This document shows, piece after piece, positions 32,560 through 43,987 of a stretch of 64,000 bases of DNA; position 1 is the stretch's first letter; every line of letters starts with the position of its first letter. Made by a program: the position numbers and the translations under genes. A model generated the notes under the pieces. It saw only the letters and a program-made list of their open reading frames with translations. It was not told the origin of the DNA and made no database searches. The DNA comes from Tritrichomonas musculus (Eukaryota > Parabasalia > Tritrichomonadida > Tritrichomonadidae), in contig JAPFFF010000010.1 of the NCBI GenBank assembly GCA_039105265.1, positions 558,001 to 622,000 of the forward strand, given 5' to 3'.

Positions 32560-35500
32560 TTACTTAAAATATTTCATTAATTGAGGATTATTTTGAATTA
32601 CACTTGGAATTTCAGATGTTTTCGGAATTTGTTTGACTTCGGTTGCTGGTTTTTCTTCTGTTATTGTTTTTGGAATTGATTCAGGGATTGTTTTTGGAAT
32701 TGATTCAGGGATTGGGGTTATTGTTGGTTTTGGTACAATAGCATCGACTTTTCTTTGTAATGGTTTCGTCTTTGTCTTTTTCTTTGAGATATCTTCTTTA
32801 TCAATTGTACTCTTTTCTGAAATAACTTCATCGTCATCATCTTTCTTCTTTTTAGCTTTTGAATTTTTCTTTAAGAGTTTCGTTCTTTCAGATTTTTGTT
32901 TCTTAAATTGTTTACTTGATTTAGCTTTTGTATTAATTGTTGGTTTCTTTGGTTTGATTTCAACCTCTTCACTTTCTTCTTCAACTTTTTCAATTGCTTT
33001 TTGTTGTTGTTCCATTTCTTCTTTTGCTTTAAAGCGTAAAGGTAAATTCTTTCGACCTCTTCTTGGTAAAACTTGTATCATATTATTTTTGGTTTTGACC
33101 ACTTCAGGTTGATCAACTTTCGTAGGTAATAAGTTAATTTTCTTTCCTGGTTCAATTTTTGTTAATGTCATTGGTTTTTCAGATATTGGGCTTACAATCG
33201 GTTTCTTTTCAATTGGTGTTTCTTTCTCTTCTGTCATTGTTGTTTTTGATGAAAATAAATTATTAGTATTTGAATTAGATGAATAAGGTACAACAGGTTT
33301 AGGAGGAGCGTTTTCATTAAATTGAGACATTATTGATGTTTTTCCATTTAATTTATTTTTCTTTTGTTGTTCCATTAATAATGATCTAATTGATATACCT
33401 TTTGCACTTTGTTGAATTAAACTAGTTATTCCACCTTCATAATTTTTAGACCATACACTTTCTTCTTTCTTTTCACTTCCATCATTAATTGTAGGCATTG
33501 TATTCGTATCAGTCGTTGTTGTTGTTGTCGTTGTCGTTGTTGCTGGTGTTGTTGTTGCTGCAGGTTTATTCATTGTTGTACCTATGAAATTATTTCTTAA
33601 TGCACCACCAATTCCAACAGATGTATTGTTATTTGAATTCTTTTCAGATTCTTTTTGTCTTGCTTCATTCATCATATTATTAATGTCAGATAATGCAGTA
33701 TCGGTTTCCATATTTTTATAACGTTCGAATCCAATTTCAGTTAATCCTACTTTTCGTCTCATCGAATTCAAATCACTTAGTTTTAATTCAACCTTCTTTT
33801 TATGTTCTTTCTCTTTATCGTCTTTCTTCTTCTCTTCATCCCATTCTTTTTGAGCTTCTTTTTCTAAATTCTGTAATATTATTATTGTTGGCTCTAAATT
33901 ATTCACAGGTTTATCTTGATAATCCGAATATTTCAAAGGTGTGTGTTCTTTCTTGTAATGTTCTTTGAGTTGTTTATATATCTTATTTGTTTTAAAGATA
34001 TATCTATTCAATTTTAGGTATCGTTCTAAATCATCTAAGTTTGGATATAATTGAACCAAATTTTGATATGTTTCTGAAGAATCATCTGTATGCTTATGAT
34101 ATTCTGATAACATAGTTTTGAAATACTCTTCTTTTTCTTTCGTGACTTCCTTTTTATATTCTTCATAAGCAGGTCTAATATGATCTATTTTAACATCTGA
34201 ATCTTTCAATGGATTTGTTGGATCTTTATTCAAAATATATTTTTTAACTACACTCTCTACAGAATCTCTTGACATTTTTCCATTTTTCTTTTCTATTGAA
34301 TTATGATCGTCAATTAATGGCAAAAATGCTATCTTTTCTAAGACATGTATCCAATTTGGATTCTTAGGATCTTCATGAAAACTATTTAAATCATTTGGAT
34401 TCACTTTCTTATTAAAATGATTTTCATAATCAGGAATGAACTCAATAATTGTTTGTAACGCATCCAAATTATCAGAATTAACACTTAACTTCTCCAACAT
34501 ATCGGTTGAAATTTGATGATCTTTATCTTTGTTCTTATTGATTGAATCTATTGAATCTATTAATTTATTCTTCGAATCTGTTTTTGATTTCTTTGATAAA
34601 TCTTTCACCTCTTTTATAAATTGTTTCATATCTTGAATCGTTAACGTTCCAATACCATTTTGAGTTTTATATGATTTTATTGCAGTATCGAAGTCAACTC
34701 TATTCTTTTTCGTGTGTCCTAAATAATTTTCATATTCTCTCCAAACAATATTTGCCTTGTTAGCGATTTTTGCAATATTGAAATCAAAATCTAAATTCTC
34801 ATCTTGTACTCTCCAATTGACTCCGTAAGTTGTTTTTAAATATTTTGCATATTGCATCATTTGATTTATTGTTATATCCATACCGAATGCTGTTTCATAT
34901 CTTTGTCTGAGAGGTTCTAAGGTAGCATATTTCATTTTATCATAAGGAGTAAAATACTCGGCTGGAATTGGCTTATCTTTATTTTTAGAATTATATTTGT
35001 TTATCAATTCATGATATTCATTATTTTCTGAATATTTATTGACATACGCTAAGTAATTTTTAAGATATTTGATATCTCTTCCTTCTTTATTCCATTGTTT
35101 AATTGTTGAATCAATGGGGAAATCAAGATTGAATATTTTCTTATATTTTTGCAATTCACCTTGCAATTCAATTTTATAATTACCTGTATCTTCATCTTTA
35201 TAATTTTGAATGATTTTCTCTCGTTCATCCAAAGATAATTTCATCCAACCATCTTTTCCTTTGAATTTGTCATAAACGCGTTCAATTTCTGATATTTCTT
35301 TTTCCAATTCTTCACAAAATTTCTTTGGACTTCCTGTATATGAATCATCTTTTGGAGCTTTGGGATTCAAATAATTGTATTTCGTTAATAATAATGTTTG
35401 ATAAGTCTTATAACAATGGTATTCATTTTCTGCAAATATATCATCAATACTTTTGACATTATCACCTGTTAAACCATGTGAATCATTATATAAATCAACT

Positions 35501-38500
35501 AATTTATCAATTCCTCTGAAACTATCTAATTTTTCCTTTTCTTTCTGATATCTCTTTTCAATTTTTTCTAAATATTCGAATTGAGCACTTGGTGTTGAAC
35601 CCCAACTTTTACGATCTTCATAATTAAAAACTTTCTTATATTTTGTTTCTAAGTCTTTGATTTTAATCATAATTTTCAAAAAATTGAGAACATTATTTAC
35701 TTTATATTTTTGTTCTTTCTCAATATCTTCTAATTTCTTTGCAGTATCTTTATATTTGTCTTCATATTCATTATAGAGACCGTTTATATTTGTTGAAGTC
35801 TTTAATTGATTTTGATTTGTTTCATATCTCTCTAATTCTCTTTGCATTTTACTAATATCTTCCGAATTTTCTCCATAATCTTTTTCATTAAAATCTTTAT
35901 CTAATTTTTGTAATTTGAGTTTCAATATTTTGTAATTCATCATATTCAAACAACCCGTAGAATCAGTCTTATATTTGGTAACGATATCTTGAACTGATAA
36001 TTTTTCTGTATTAAATCTTCTATTATATTCATCTAATGTGTTTTTGAAGTTAGGAAGTGTATAATAATATGTATTATAAATTCGAAAGAACTCATCAAGT
36101 TTTTCTATTTGATCTTTTTTGGATAAATTTGAAGACCATGTATCATCTGGAAAATCTTCCTCGAATTTCTTTTTTCTATTTTCGAATACAATTTCTTCAT
36201 AGACTTTATCAATATTTCCGTCATATTTTTTATGAACTTCTTCCCATTTATGCAATTGATCTTTCGGTTCTTGATAACGATTCCAATGTTCTACTTCTGG
36301 CATTAATTTTTCCCATTTTGGTTTAATATCTCTTGTTTCTTTCATCTTCAAATCGAAAAATTTATATCTTTCTTTTTCATTTTTGAATGTGTTCATCTTT
36401 GTATCTGGTTTCAATCCTACTTCTTCACAAAACGCTTTGTATTCTGATTCCCAAATTTCATTTTGCAAATATCGTCTAGCGTCTAACACATCATCATCTG
36501 GATTATCAGAATCAATATATCTATTAAATAAATCATCTATAGAAACTTCTTGTTTTTGATTGACTAATAGTCTCTGAATGTCACCATCAATCCGAAATTT
36601 CTCATATCGTTTTATGTAATTATTGATTTTATTAGCTAATTTTGCATTTGTTACTTGATAATTAGTTTCGAAATTTGGATATTCTTTCCCTGTAAATTTT
36701 CCCCAAATTTTCGTTAAAATTTTATAATAAACAATATCTTTATTGTACTTATCATCGATCATCATTTGTTCTATTGTTGGAAGAGTCGAATCAACGTTCT
36801 CTTTTGCATAATCATACCATTTTCGAACTTCACTATCCCAAAGTATTGAATTTTTCTTTATATCAATTTCACTCTTTTTATTCTCTAAAGCTTTCAAATA
36901 TGTTTCCCATTTTCCATCAAAATTTTTAGGGAAATTCTCTTTTGACAACTGATAAGTAGTTTCTAGTTCATGTTCTAACAATACACATTTCATTGCATTT
37001 GTACAATTTATATAACTTCCATAAAGTCGTTTAATATCAGTAGCATCATGATGTGAATGTTTAATATCATTATATTGATTTAATAATTGTTGAAAACTTA
37101 CTGATTGAAATGCCGTATCATCTTTTGAGACATTATTAAAAATCTCTTTCAATTTTGTTATACCGGCTAAAGATATTGGTACATCTTTTATATCATTATT
37201 ATCTGACGTAATTGCATTTATTTTTCCAACATATGTCCAATATTCTAAATAAATTTTTGCTGATTGAACATTATCTTTAAACTTTTTCACTAACCATAAA
37301 TGATTTAGAGTGTCTTGACCCGACTCTGCATTATAACAATTTAATTTTATTTGTAATTCATTATCTACTTTATAATCTTTATAATTTTTCAATAACTTTT
37401 CAATTTCATGAATATGTGCTAATTTTTGATCGTTATTTGGATCTGTTTCTTTTATTGAATAATCTTCTTGAAATTCTTCACGATATTTCTCTAATAAATA
37501 GTGATATTTTAAATCTATTTTTGCTGATTCATAATCTAATCCATATTTGATTTTACATTGATTAATTGTTTGAGTTGATCTATCGTCGGAATGATTTGAT
37601 CGATAATCAGAATGAATTTTCAAAAAGGCTGGTGAATTCCAAGAAGCTGTGTTCTCATCTTCAATTTTTGAAACAAAATTTAATAACCAATTTAATCTTG
37701 ATGTTAAATCTTTTTCGTCAATATCGTGATATGGAGCAAAATTTACATCTCCTCTCGGTAATTCTTCGTCTTCATTTCTTCCGAGAGCCACCAATAATGT
37801 TTTCTTATTTTTCTCAATTTCTAAATATTTCATTGCATCAGCTGGTTTTTCAAATTCATCTTTCAAATCTTCATAACTCTTTTTTGAATTTATTCGACCT
37901 TCATTTTGATATCTTTCTAATGTTGATTTCACATTTGAATTTTCCCAATCATCATTCTTTTTACGATAATCTTCCGCGGCTAAAATAATATTATTGTATT
38001 CTGTTGAAACATTTGAATTATTAGTATTTGAATCAGGTATATATCTTTTTCCAACGAATTGTTGGTAATATTTCTTAGCTAATGGAATTAAATAATTTTT
38101 ATACATTTTGTCTTCATCCCATGAAAAATCATATTTCAACCCTGTTTTATTTTCCTCTTTCAATGCTTCTAGATAAAAAACATGATTTCGAAAATCAGTG
38201 TTTGATTCCCAATTTGATTTTGAATTTGAAAAATTGGTAACACTTGATTGAATATTATTTAAAAATGTAGATTGATTGACTGCATCACCTTGATTCACAA
38301 CTGTTTGCAAAAATGAATTAATATCTGAATATTTTTGACTTCCATTCATATTTTCGATTTCTTGATTTCCTTCATAAGCTGCGAAGAATTGTAAACATCT
38401 ATTCAAATCTCCATAAAATTTTCCAAATAAATAATACAACGCTGATTGTTCAGAACCTCCAAATTTATTTTTGTATTTTGTTAAATAAGGTAATAAAGTT

Positions 38501-41500
38501 GGATTCCCTACCCATTGTCGACTATAAATCGGATAATACTGACTATAAAAATTGTTTAACGCTTGATAAGCCGATTCAATTGTTCCACCATTTCTAACAA
38601 TATAATTCTTTAAATTTACCTCTTCATGAGGATTAACATTTGCCCAAAATTGATAACCCGGAGTTAATTTTAAAATCGCATTTCTTGCCTTATAATTATC
38701 ACCAAATTCAGTTCTCCAATCTTCAGCACTTTTGAAATCATTTGGAAAATGTGGTTTCCATACTTCACGAATAGCTCTTTCTAAACTATCATTGAATTCC
38801 ACAGAATTAATTTTTGATTGAATTTGATTACGTAAAGACTGTGTTAATTTAAGAATATCATCTGTTGGACGAGCAGTTGCAAAAATTCTTTCAGCAGTTA
38901 ATTTTTCGTGATCTGGAGCAATCTCATTATATTCATTCAAAGCTAGATTGAAATTCCGATCTGTTTTAATTGATCGATAAAGTGGCTCTTTTCTTAGAAA
39001 TTCTTTTTGTAATTTATCCAATGCTTTGAATATATTTGAATGATATTGAGCATGATCCCAAGTGGCAGGCATTGTGTTTGGAGGATACATTAATCTTATT
39101 TGTTGATACATCATTTCACCTTGCAAATATGCATAAAATTTAGCTCCGTCTTCCTCAAATTTGTCTTCTTGAATATATGACCATTCACTTTGAGGGAAAA
39201 TGTCTGGATATGTATTTGATAAATATACTTTCAACTCATCAATTTTTATATTATCTTCTGGTGACATTTGACCAAAATTTGATCTCATTAACAAATTCAA
39301 ATTTGAACTCTCTCGATTGCTCTTATAAAAATTATCAAAATCGACTCTTGTTTGAAACTGACTCCAATTTTTTCCAAAACCAATATATCTCGTCTTTGCA
39401 TCAATAAATTTATCAACATCTTCAACTCTATCACAATGACCAACAATTTCTTTAATTAATGTTTCTTTTTCAACCGAGTTTCTTCCTTGACAATATTGAT
39501 CAATTTTCAATCGAAAATTACTATCACTCAATATCGCATTTCTTTTTTGTTTCAATAATTCTAATTCTTCTCTCATTTTTTGATTTTGTTGGTTTTCAGG
39601 CTCATTTGTAATTTTCAGAAGATTCAAAGGATTATATTCAATTATTTCTAAACGAACTTCATATTCCTCAGCTAATTCAAATAAACGTGGAACTTCATGA
39701 CCCGCATCTTGAAATGTTTTCATTCCTAAATAGATATTACTTATATTTTGAGAATTCCATTTTCTAAATAATTCTCCCATTTTCTTAAATTGAGGTAATA
39801 ACGATTGTAATTTTGCTTCTAATTGTGAATAATTTCGGTTAACTTCAGGATAAGATCGGAATAACAATTCAATTACTTTTTCATTAATATACGAATTATC
39901 GAAATCTGGAAATGCTGATTGAAAACACTCAGTCAATTTATTATTAACATTTTGTATAAGATTTCCTGTTTCTCTATTTTTTTGTTGAATATGAGCTTTT
40001 ATTACATTAATTTGTTGATCAATTGGGAGATTTGAATGTTCTCGAATCATATCATACCATTTTGCCTGTGTAAATTCTTGACCATATGCTTCTCGAAATG
40101 TATCCTCTAATTTATTTAATTCTAAACGTTCTTTCAGGGTTTTAACAATTTCTGTATTTCTTTCAATTTTTTCATTGATATTTGATAAAACTGTATCTTG
40201 ATTGTAAGTTGTTGCCACTTTGTTCAATATATGTTGAAGAATTGATGCTGAATCAATTTCTTTATTTGTTATTTGATATTTTTGTACATAAGTTCTTTCC
40301 AAATTCTGAATTTTTGTTTGAATTAATTGTTCTTTTGTTTCCCAATTTCTTACCCATTCATTGAATTTTCTATCTCTCTCCTGAATATTTTCAATATCTA
40401 AAATCGGTTTCACCTCTGTATCACGAATTCCCTCAACAGTAAATGGTCGACCAGAATTTGATATTAAACGATGAATTTGATTTCCATAATGATTTATTTG
40501 TTGATCTTTTGCATTTGCTTCTCGTCTTTCCATATCATTTTTCAGTTCATTAAATAGATTTTCACCATTTTGAGGAGTTGATTGAACTTGATTAATAAAA
40601 CTTTGTTTGACAGCGGTTAGATTCACTTTTTCAACACTTGATACAATTCCATGAATAAAATTAATATTTTCAATCTTTGTTCCAATTTCATTATTGAATC
40701 TCTGAATCCAATTTGTAACTGCTGAATTTCGCCTTTGCAGTAATTCTCTACCTAACTCAGATAAATAACTGTCTTTATTTTGACTTGATAGATATTCTGC
40801 ATATTTTGTTCTTATTTCTTCGTCTGTTGATACAATACCATTATTATCATACAATTGTCGAATTCTTTGAGTTATTGCTTGTTCGTTATGATGATCTAAA
40901 TAATCTTGTGAATCCTCTTTAATATTTTGTAACTCTTCACCTTTCTGTTCATTTCTCAAATTATCACCATTTACATAATTTTCAATTAATCTTGTTCTTT
41001 CTGAATTCATATCATTTTGAGTTATCCTTTCAGCTCTTACTAGATTTTCAATTGTTATAGTTATTGTTTCCATTCGATTATTTTTAATTGTACTCCACCT
41101 TCTGAACTCATTTTGAATTTGCGATTTCACACCACCTTCTTTATTGAATTTATTTTCCATTTTATCTCTTCTGCTACGAGTATTTCGATCATTAAATTCA
41201 TCATCATTTGTCCAATATTGATGAGCTAATTCTTGAATATATTTCTCTGAAAAATTGAATGCTCCCAAAACTCTTCGAATTTCTGCATAAGTTTTATTTC
41301 CATATTCTTGAAAATCATGATAGAATTCATTTTGAAATGTCTTTGTATCAATAAATTCTCTTAATGCATTTTTTGTTGGATATTCTTGATAAACCATTTG
41401 ATTTATCCAACTATCTTTATCCGGTCCTAAGTTTTCATGTTGAGATCCTATCTCCCAAAGTTTTCCAAGTTTCCCTTTCAAATCATTCAATTGTCCATTC

Positions 41501-43941
41501 CATTCATTTCTCATCTGATTTACTGATCTTTCTGATTGCTCTGTAAAACCTCTTCCATTCAATTCATCTACTGATTCCTGATCTGTTATTTGATCATTTG
41601 TTCCTAATGACCATTTTAAATAAGCTCTCATATATTCAATCATTATTATCCAATACATTTCTGGATAAGCTTTTGTTAATTGTGCGGTTATTTCACTTGG
41701 TTGTTTTATTGAATTCATATTTATATTATGAAATTCTCTATCAATTATACTCATAAATTGATTTATTTCAATATTGTCTTTATTAAAAAATGGATTTTCA
41801 TCTTGAAGAACCTGTAAATAACGTTGCCAAGTGTCTCTTTGTTCGATTCTTGTTTGAGCTAAAAATCTTTCCCATTGATTATCGTTATTTCCTCTTTCTT
41901 GATCCGTTGACCCTTGATTCAATTCTTGTTCAGGTAATTGTATTGGTTGAACCCCTTCTTCTAAAATTTCTTGATTTTCTGCTTCATTTTGAATTTCTTG
42001 TTCTTCAGCTTTTGCCTCATCTAACCAAATTTTTTCTCTTTTTTTTATTTTTTCAGCAATCCATTGTTTGTGCATCATGTTAATAATATCTGGGTTATTT
42101 GCATACAATTCCTCCATTGATACTTGAGTTTCCCATAACTTGTCATTTGCAATCATAAATAACGTTTGATCCTGGTCAAGATTGGGTTCAGATGATAAAA
42201 ATGTTTGTAACTCTTGTTTTATGTCTTTATCTAAATTTGAAAACATTTGTGGTAATAAATCTATCACTTTATCCAAACCTATTTCACCAGTATATGCTTT
42301 CATTAAACACAAATTATATGCAGTTTCACCAATTATTCGACGATAAGCTTGATTTTTATCATTTTTGTTGTAACTATTCATTATATTTTCTATTGCTTTT
42401 GACGAGTATGGATATTGTCTAAATTGCTCAACACAATTTTTTATTCGGGTATCTTCTGGAGTTGTCGTATTATGAATGTAATCTTGGATAACATACCAAA
42501 TATTCAAATGTAATAAGGCAACATTTCTTTCGTCTGTACTTCCTTTCATTAAAGCTGCACCTCTTTCTGGATTGATTTCCGCAATTTCTTGAATTAACAT
42601 GGTACAAATTGTTGTGTATCTATCATCGATATCAACCCCTTTCTTGTCGACTATTTCTTCCAACATTTTCATTTGATCTTGTACGTTATCAGGTGATATC
42701 GGGGTGCATTCTAATGTTAACTTTTCCATTAATAATTTCTCACAAAGATCTTTGATATCTTTTTGTCGTGCCATTGAATGAATCACTTTTTGTCTGAGTT
42801 GTGCCTTAAATGTCCATTGATCTTGTTCGTTATTCCAAAGTAATACTTTTTGCAAAATAAAGTTTCTCGTTTCATCCCATTTATCACCATAAACCAGGTC
42901 ATTATAATTGGTTACATTAAACTTTTCACAATCAGTTAATAAAATATTCAAATATTTTGAAAAGACTGAAGGATCAAACCAGTTTTTATTTTCAAAATGA
43001 ATATATTTTATTAAAGCAACTGTGAATAAAGTTTGAACATTTTCATGATTTTTTTCCAAATTTTGTAAAACTGTTAGAATTCCTTTTAGATTATTCAATA
43101 CATACATTGCACCGTCTTGTTCAGCTCCTGCTAAAGATATATAATCATCTGCTCGAATGTCCATTCTTTCTTTCGGAAGGAATCGGAATTGACGTTGTTC
43201 ATTTGTTCCTTTATTTTCATATATTATTGTTCTTGATATTTTTGAATTTAACGCATCACAAACCTCAAAAATTGCATCAGTATTCAATAAACTTATTAAA
43301 ACCTGTTTATTCAATTCGCCCCAAGATTGTTGAATAAATGCTTTGTAAAATCTCATATAAAGAGGATTGTAAGGTTTCCCACTAAATGAATAAATATAGA
43401 GATCCCCTAATTGAAAAGTTGCATCGAAAGCTTGATCTAACTTTCTTCCTGGGTCCATATGAAAAGCGTGTTGAACCAATTCATACAATTCTCTTGTTTC
43501 TTTATAATTCAAACATATATCATAATCTGTTGGATCAACTGGCAAATAATGACTTCTATCAAATTTAATAAATAATTCCTCAAATTTATCCGATTTTTTC
43601 TTTTTGATATCTTTTATCGAATTCATCAAATCTCCTCTTTTTTGTTGATATTCGGCATTTACATTATCTAATGTTAATCCAAGAGTATCACCAAGATGAA
43701 GTTCTTTTAAAGCTAACGTTTCTATCATTAAATGAGTATATAAAATTAATTCATTTGTTTCCTCTATTGTATTTGGATTTTCTGTAAAATATTGATGAAT
43801 TGTTTGTATATTTGGTTCATCAATTCCAACTTCCTGACAAATTCTAATTAAAAATTCAAATTCTTTCTTTGCATCTTGATCTTTAAAAGTAACCGAAATT
43901 CCTTGATATTCATATGATATACTTAGAGTTTGATTTGTCAT
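32560..43941 (-). CDS. Giant 3793-residue helical protein of unknown function
   Basis: A single uninterrupted frame of 11,382 bp starting MTNQTLSIS. It is almost entirely charged, Asn/Lys/Glu-rich helix with many aromatic residues and no membrane span, signal peptide or catalytic motif that I can see. Between about residues 1900 and 3300 I see loosely repeated blocks about 110-130 residues apart, each with a KY(x)nA/C..YL..(Y/K)...(F/Y) pattern, suggesting an array of diverged helical modules. From about 3440 the protein becomes disordered: a run of threonines near 3465, Pro/Lys-rich linkers, a very basic stretch (KKNSKAKKKKDDDDE, about 3690) and two IPESIPKT repeats before the C-terminus PQLMKYFK. 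A tegument, inner scaffold, length-measuring or DNA-tethering role is conceivable; none is shown. Confidence 0.8.
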   Translation of the reverse strand: MTNQTLSISYEYQGISVTFKDQDAKKEFEFLIRICQEVGIDEPNIQTIHQYFTENPNTIEETNELILYTHLMIETLALKELHLGDTLGLTLDNVNAEYQQKRGDLMNSIKDIKKKKSDKFEELFIKFDRSHYLPVDPTDYDICLNYKETRELYELVQHAFHMDPGRKLDQAFDATFQLGDLYIYSFSGKPYNPLYMRFYKAFIQQSWGELNKQVLISLLNTDAIFEVCDALNSKISRTIIYENKGTNEQRQFRFLPKERMDIRADDYISLAGAEQDGAMYVLNNLKGILTVLQNLEKNHENVQTLFTVALIKYIHFENKNWFDPSVFSKYLNILLTDCEKFNVTNYNDLVYGDKWDETRNFILQKVLLWNNEQDQWTFKAQLRQKVIHSMARQKDIKDLCEKLLMEKLTLECTPISPDNVQDQMKMLEEIVDKKGVDIDDRYTTICTMLIQEIAEINPERGAALMKGSTDERNVALLHLNIWYVIQDYIHNTTTPEDTRIKNCVEQFRQYPYSSKAIENIMNSYNKNDKNQAYRRIIGETAYNLCLMKAYTGEIGLDKVIDLLPQMFSNLDKDIKQELQTFLSSEPNLDQDQTLFMIANDKLWETQVSMEELYANNPDIINMMHKQWIAEKIKKREKIWLDEAKAEEQEIQNEAENQEILEEGVQPIQLPEQELNQGSTDQERGNNDNQWERFLAQTRIEQRDTWQRYLQVLQDENPFFNKDNIEINQFMSIIDREFHNINMNSIKQPSEITAQLTKAYPEMYWIIMIEYMRAYLKWSLGTNDQITDQESVDELNGRGFTEQSERSVNQMRNEWNGQLNDLKGKLGKLWEIGSQHENLGPDKDSWINQMVYQEYPTKNALREFIDTKTFQNEFYHDFQEYGNKTYAEIRRVLGAFNFSEKYIQELAHQYWTNDDEFNDRNTRSRRDKMENKFNKEGGVKSQIQNEFRRWSTIKNNRMETITITIENLVRAERITQNDMNSERTRLIENYVNGDNLRNEQKGEELQNIKEDSQDYLDHHNEQAITQRIRQLYDNNGIVSTDEEIRTKYAEYLSSQNKDSYLSELGRELLQRRNSAVTNWIQRFNNEIGTKIENINFIHGIVSSVEKVNLTAVKQSFINQVQSTPQNGENLFNELKNDMERREANAKDQQINHYGNQIHRLISNSGRPFTVEGIRDTEVKPILDIENIQERDRKFNEWVRNWETKEQLIQTKIQNLERTYVQKYQITNKEIDSASILQHILNKVATTYNQDTVLSNINEKIERNTEIVKTLKERLELNKLEDTFREAYGQEFTQAKWYDMIREHSNLPIDQQINVIKAHIQQKNRETGNLIQNVNNKLTECFQSAFPDFDNSYINEKVIELLFRSYPEVNRNYSQLEAKLQSLLPQFKKMGELFRKWNSQNISNIYLGMKTFQDAGHEVPRLFELAEEYEVRLEIIEYNPLNLLKITNEPENQQNQKMREELELLKQKRNAILSDSNFRLKIDQYCQGRNSVEKETLIKEIVGHCDRVEDVDKFIDAKTRYIGFGKNWSQFQTRVDFDNFYKSNRESSNLNLLMRSNFGQMSPEDNIKIDELKVYLSNTYPDIFPQSEWSYIQEDKFEEDGAKFYAYLQGEMMYQQIRLMYPPNTMPATWDHAQYHSNIFKALDKLQKEFLRKEPLYRSIKTDRNFNLALNEYNEIAPDHEKLTAERIFATARPTDDILKLTQSLRNQIQSKINSVEFNDSLERAIREVWKPHFPNDFKSAEDWRTEFGDNYKARNAILKLTPGYQFWANVNPHEEVNLKNYIVRNGGTIESAYQALNNFYSQYYPIYSRQWVGNPTLLPYLTKYKNKFGGSEQSALYYLFGKFYGDLNRCLQFFAAYEGNQEIENMNGSQKYSDINSFLQTVVNQGDAVNQSTFLNNIQSSVTNFSNSKSNWESNTDFRNHVFYLEALKEENKTGLKYDFSWDEDKMYKNYLIPLAKKYYQQFVGKRYIPDSNTNNSNVSTEYNNIILAAEDYRKKNDDWENSNVKSTLERYQNEGRINSKKSYEDLKDEFEKPADAMKYLEIEKNKKTLLVALGRNEDEELPRGDVNFAPYHDIDEKDLTSRLNWLLNFVSKIEDENTASWNSPAFLKIHSDYRSNHSDDRSTQTINQCKIKYGLDYESAKIDLKYHYLLEKYREEFQEDYSIKETDPNNDQKLAHIHEIEKLLKNYKDYKVDNELQIKLNCYNAESGQDTLNHLWLVKKFKDNVQSAKIYLEYWTYVGKINAITSDNNDIKDVPISLAGITKLKEIFNNVSKDDTAFQSVSFQQLLNQYNDIKHSHHDATDIKRLYGSYINCTNAMKCVLLEHELETTYQLSKENFPKNFDGKWETYLKALENKKSEIDIKKNSILWDSEVRKWYDYAKENVDSTLPTIEQMMIDDKYNKDIVYYKILTKIWGKFTGKEYPNFETNYQVTNAKLANKINNYIKRYEKFRIDGDIQRLLVNQKQEVSIDDLFNRYIDSDNPDDDVLDARRYLQNEIWESEYKAFCEEVGLKPDTKMNTFKNEKERYKFFDLKMKETRDIKPKWEKLMPEVEHWNRYQEPKDQLHKWEEVHKKYDGNIDKVYEEIVFENRKKKFEEDFPDDTWSSNLSKKDQIEKLDEFFRIYNTYYYTLPNFKNTLDEYNRRFNTEKLSVQDIVTKYKTDSTGCLNMMNYKILKLKLQKLDKDFNEKDYGENSEDISKMQRELERYETNQNQLKTSTNINGLYNEYEDKYKDTAKKLEDIEKEQKYKVNNVLNFLKIMIKIKDLETKYKKVFNYEDRKSWGSTPSAQFEYLEKIEKRYQKEKEKLDSFRGIDKLVDLYNDSHGLTGDNVKSIDDIFAENEYHCYKTYQTLLLTKYNYLNPKAPKDDSYTGSPKKFCEELEKEISEIERVYDKFKGKDGWMKLSLDEREKIIQNYKDEDTGNYKIELQGELQKYKKIFNLDFPIDSTIKQWNKEGRDIKYLKNYLAYVNKYSENNEYHELINKYNSKNKDKPIPAEYFTPYDKMKYATLEPLRQRYETAFGMDITINQMMQYAKYLKTTYGVNWRVQDENLDFDFNIAKIANKANIVWREYENYLGHTKKNRVDFDTAIKSYKTQNGIGTLTIQDMKQFIKEVKDLSKKSKTDSKNKLIDSIDSINKNKDKDHQISTDMLEKLSVNSDNLDALQTIIEFIPDYENHFNKKVNPNDLNSFHEDPKNPNWIHVLEKIAFLPLIDDHNSIEKKNGKMSRDSVESVVKKYILNKDPTNPLKDSDVKIDHIRPAYEEYKKEVTKEKEEYFKTMLSEYHKHTDDSSETYQNLVQLYPNLDDLERYLKLNRYIFKTNKIYKQLKEHYKKEHTPLKYSDYQDKPVNNLEPTIIILQNLEKEAQKEWDEEKKKDDKEKEHKKKVELKLSDLNSMRRKVGLTEIGFERYKNMETDTALSDINNMMNEARQKESEKNSNNNTSVGIGGALRNNFIGTTMNKPAATTTPATTTTTTTTTTDTNTMPTINDGSEKKEESVWSKNYEGGITSLIQQSAKGISIRSLLMEQQKKNKLNGKTSIMSQFNENAPPKPVVPYSSNSNTNNLFSSKTTMTEEKETPIEKKPIVSPISEKPMTLTKIEPGKKINLLPTKVDQPEVVKTKNNMIQVLPRRGRKNLPLRFKAKEEMEQQQKAIEKVEEESEEVEIKPKKPTINTKAKSSKQFKKQKSERTKLLKKNSKAKKKKDDDDEVISEKSTIDKEDISKKKTKTKPLQRKVDAIVPKPTITPIPESIPKTIPESIPKTITEEKPATEVKQIPKTSEIPSVIQNNPQLMKYFK

Positions 43942-43987
43942 TTTTTAAACAAATAAATAATTCAAAAAAGTTTAGCTAGTAAATGGT

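Noticed and set aside
32633-33112. 159-codon plus-strand frame opposite the giant gene
   Set aside because: It is the antisense of Lys/Glu/Pro codons in the giant gene and reads as Phe/Ser/Val low complexity.
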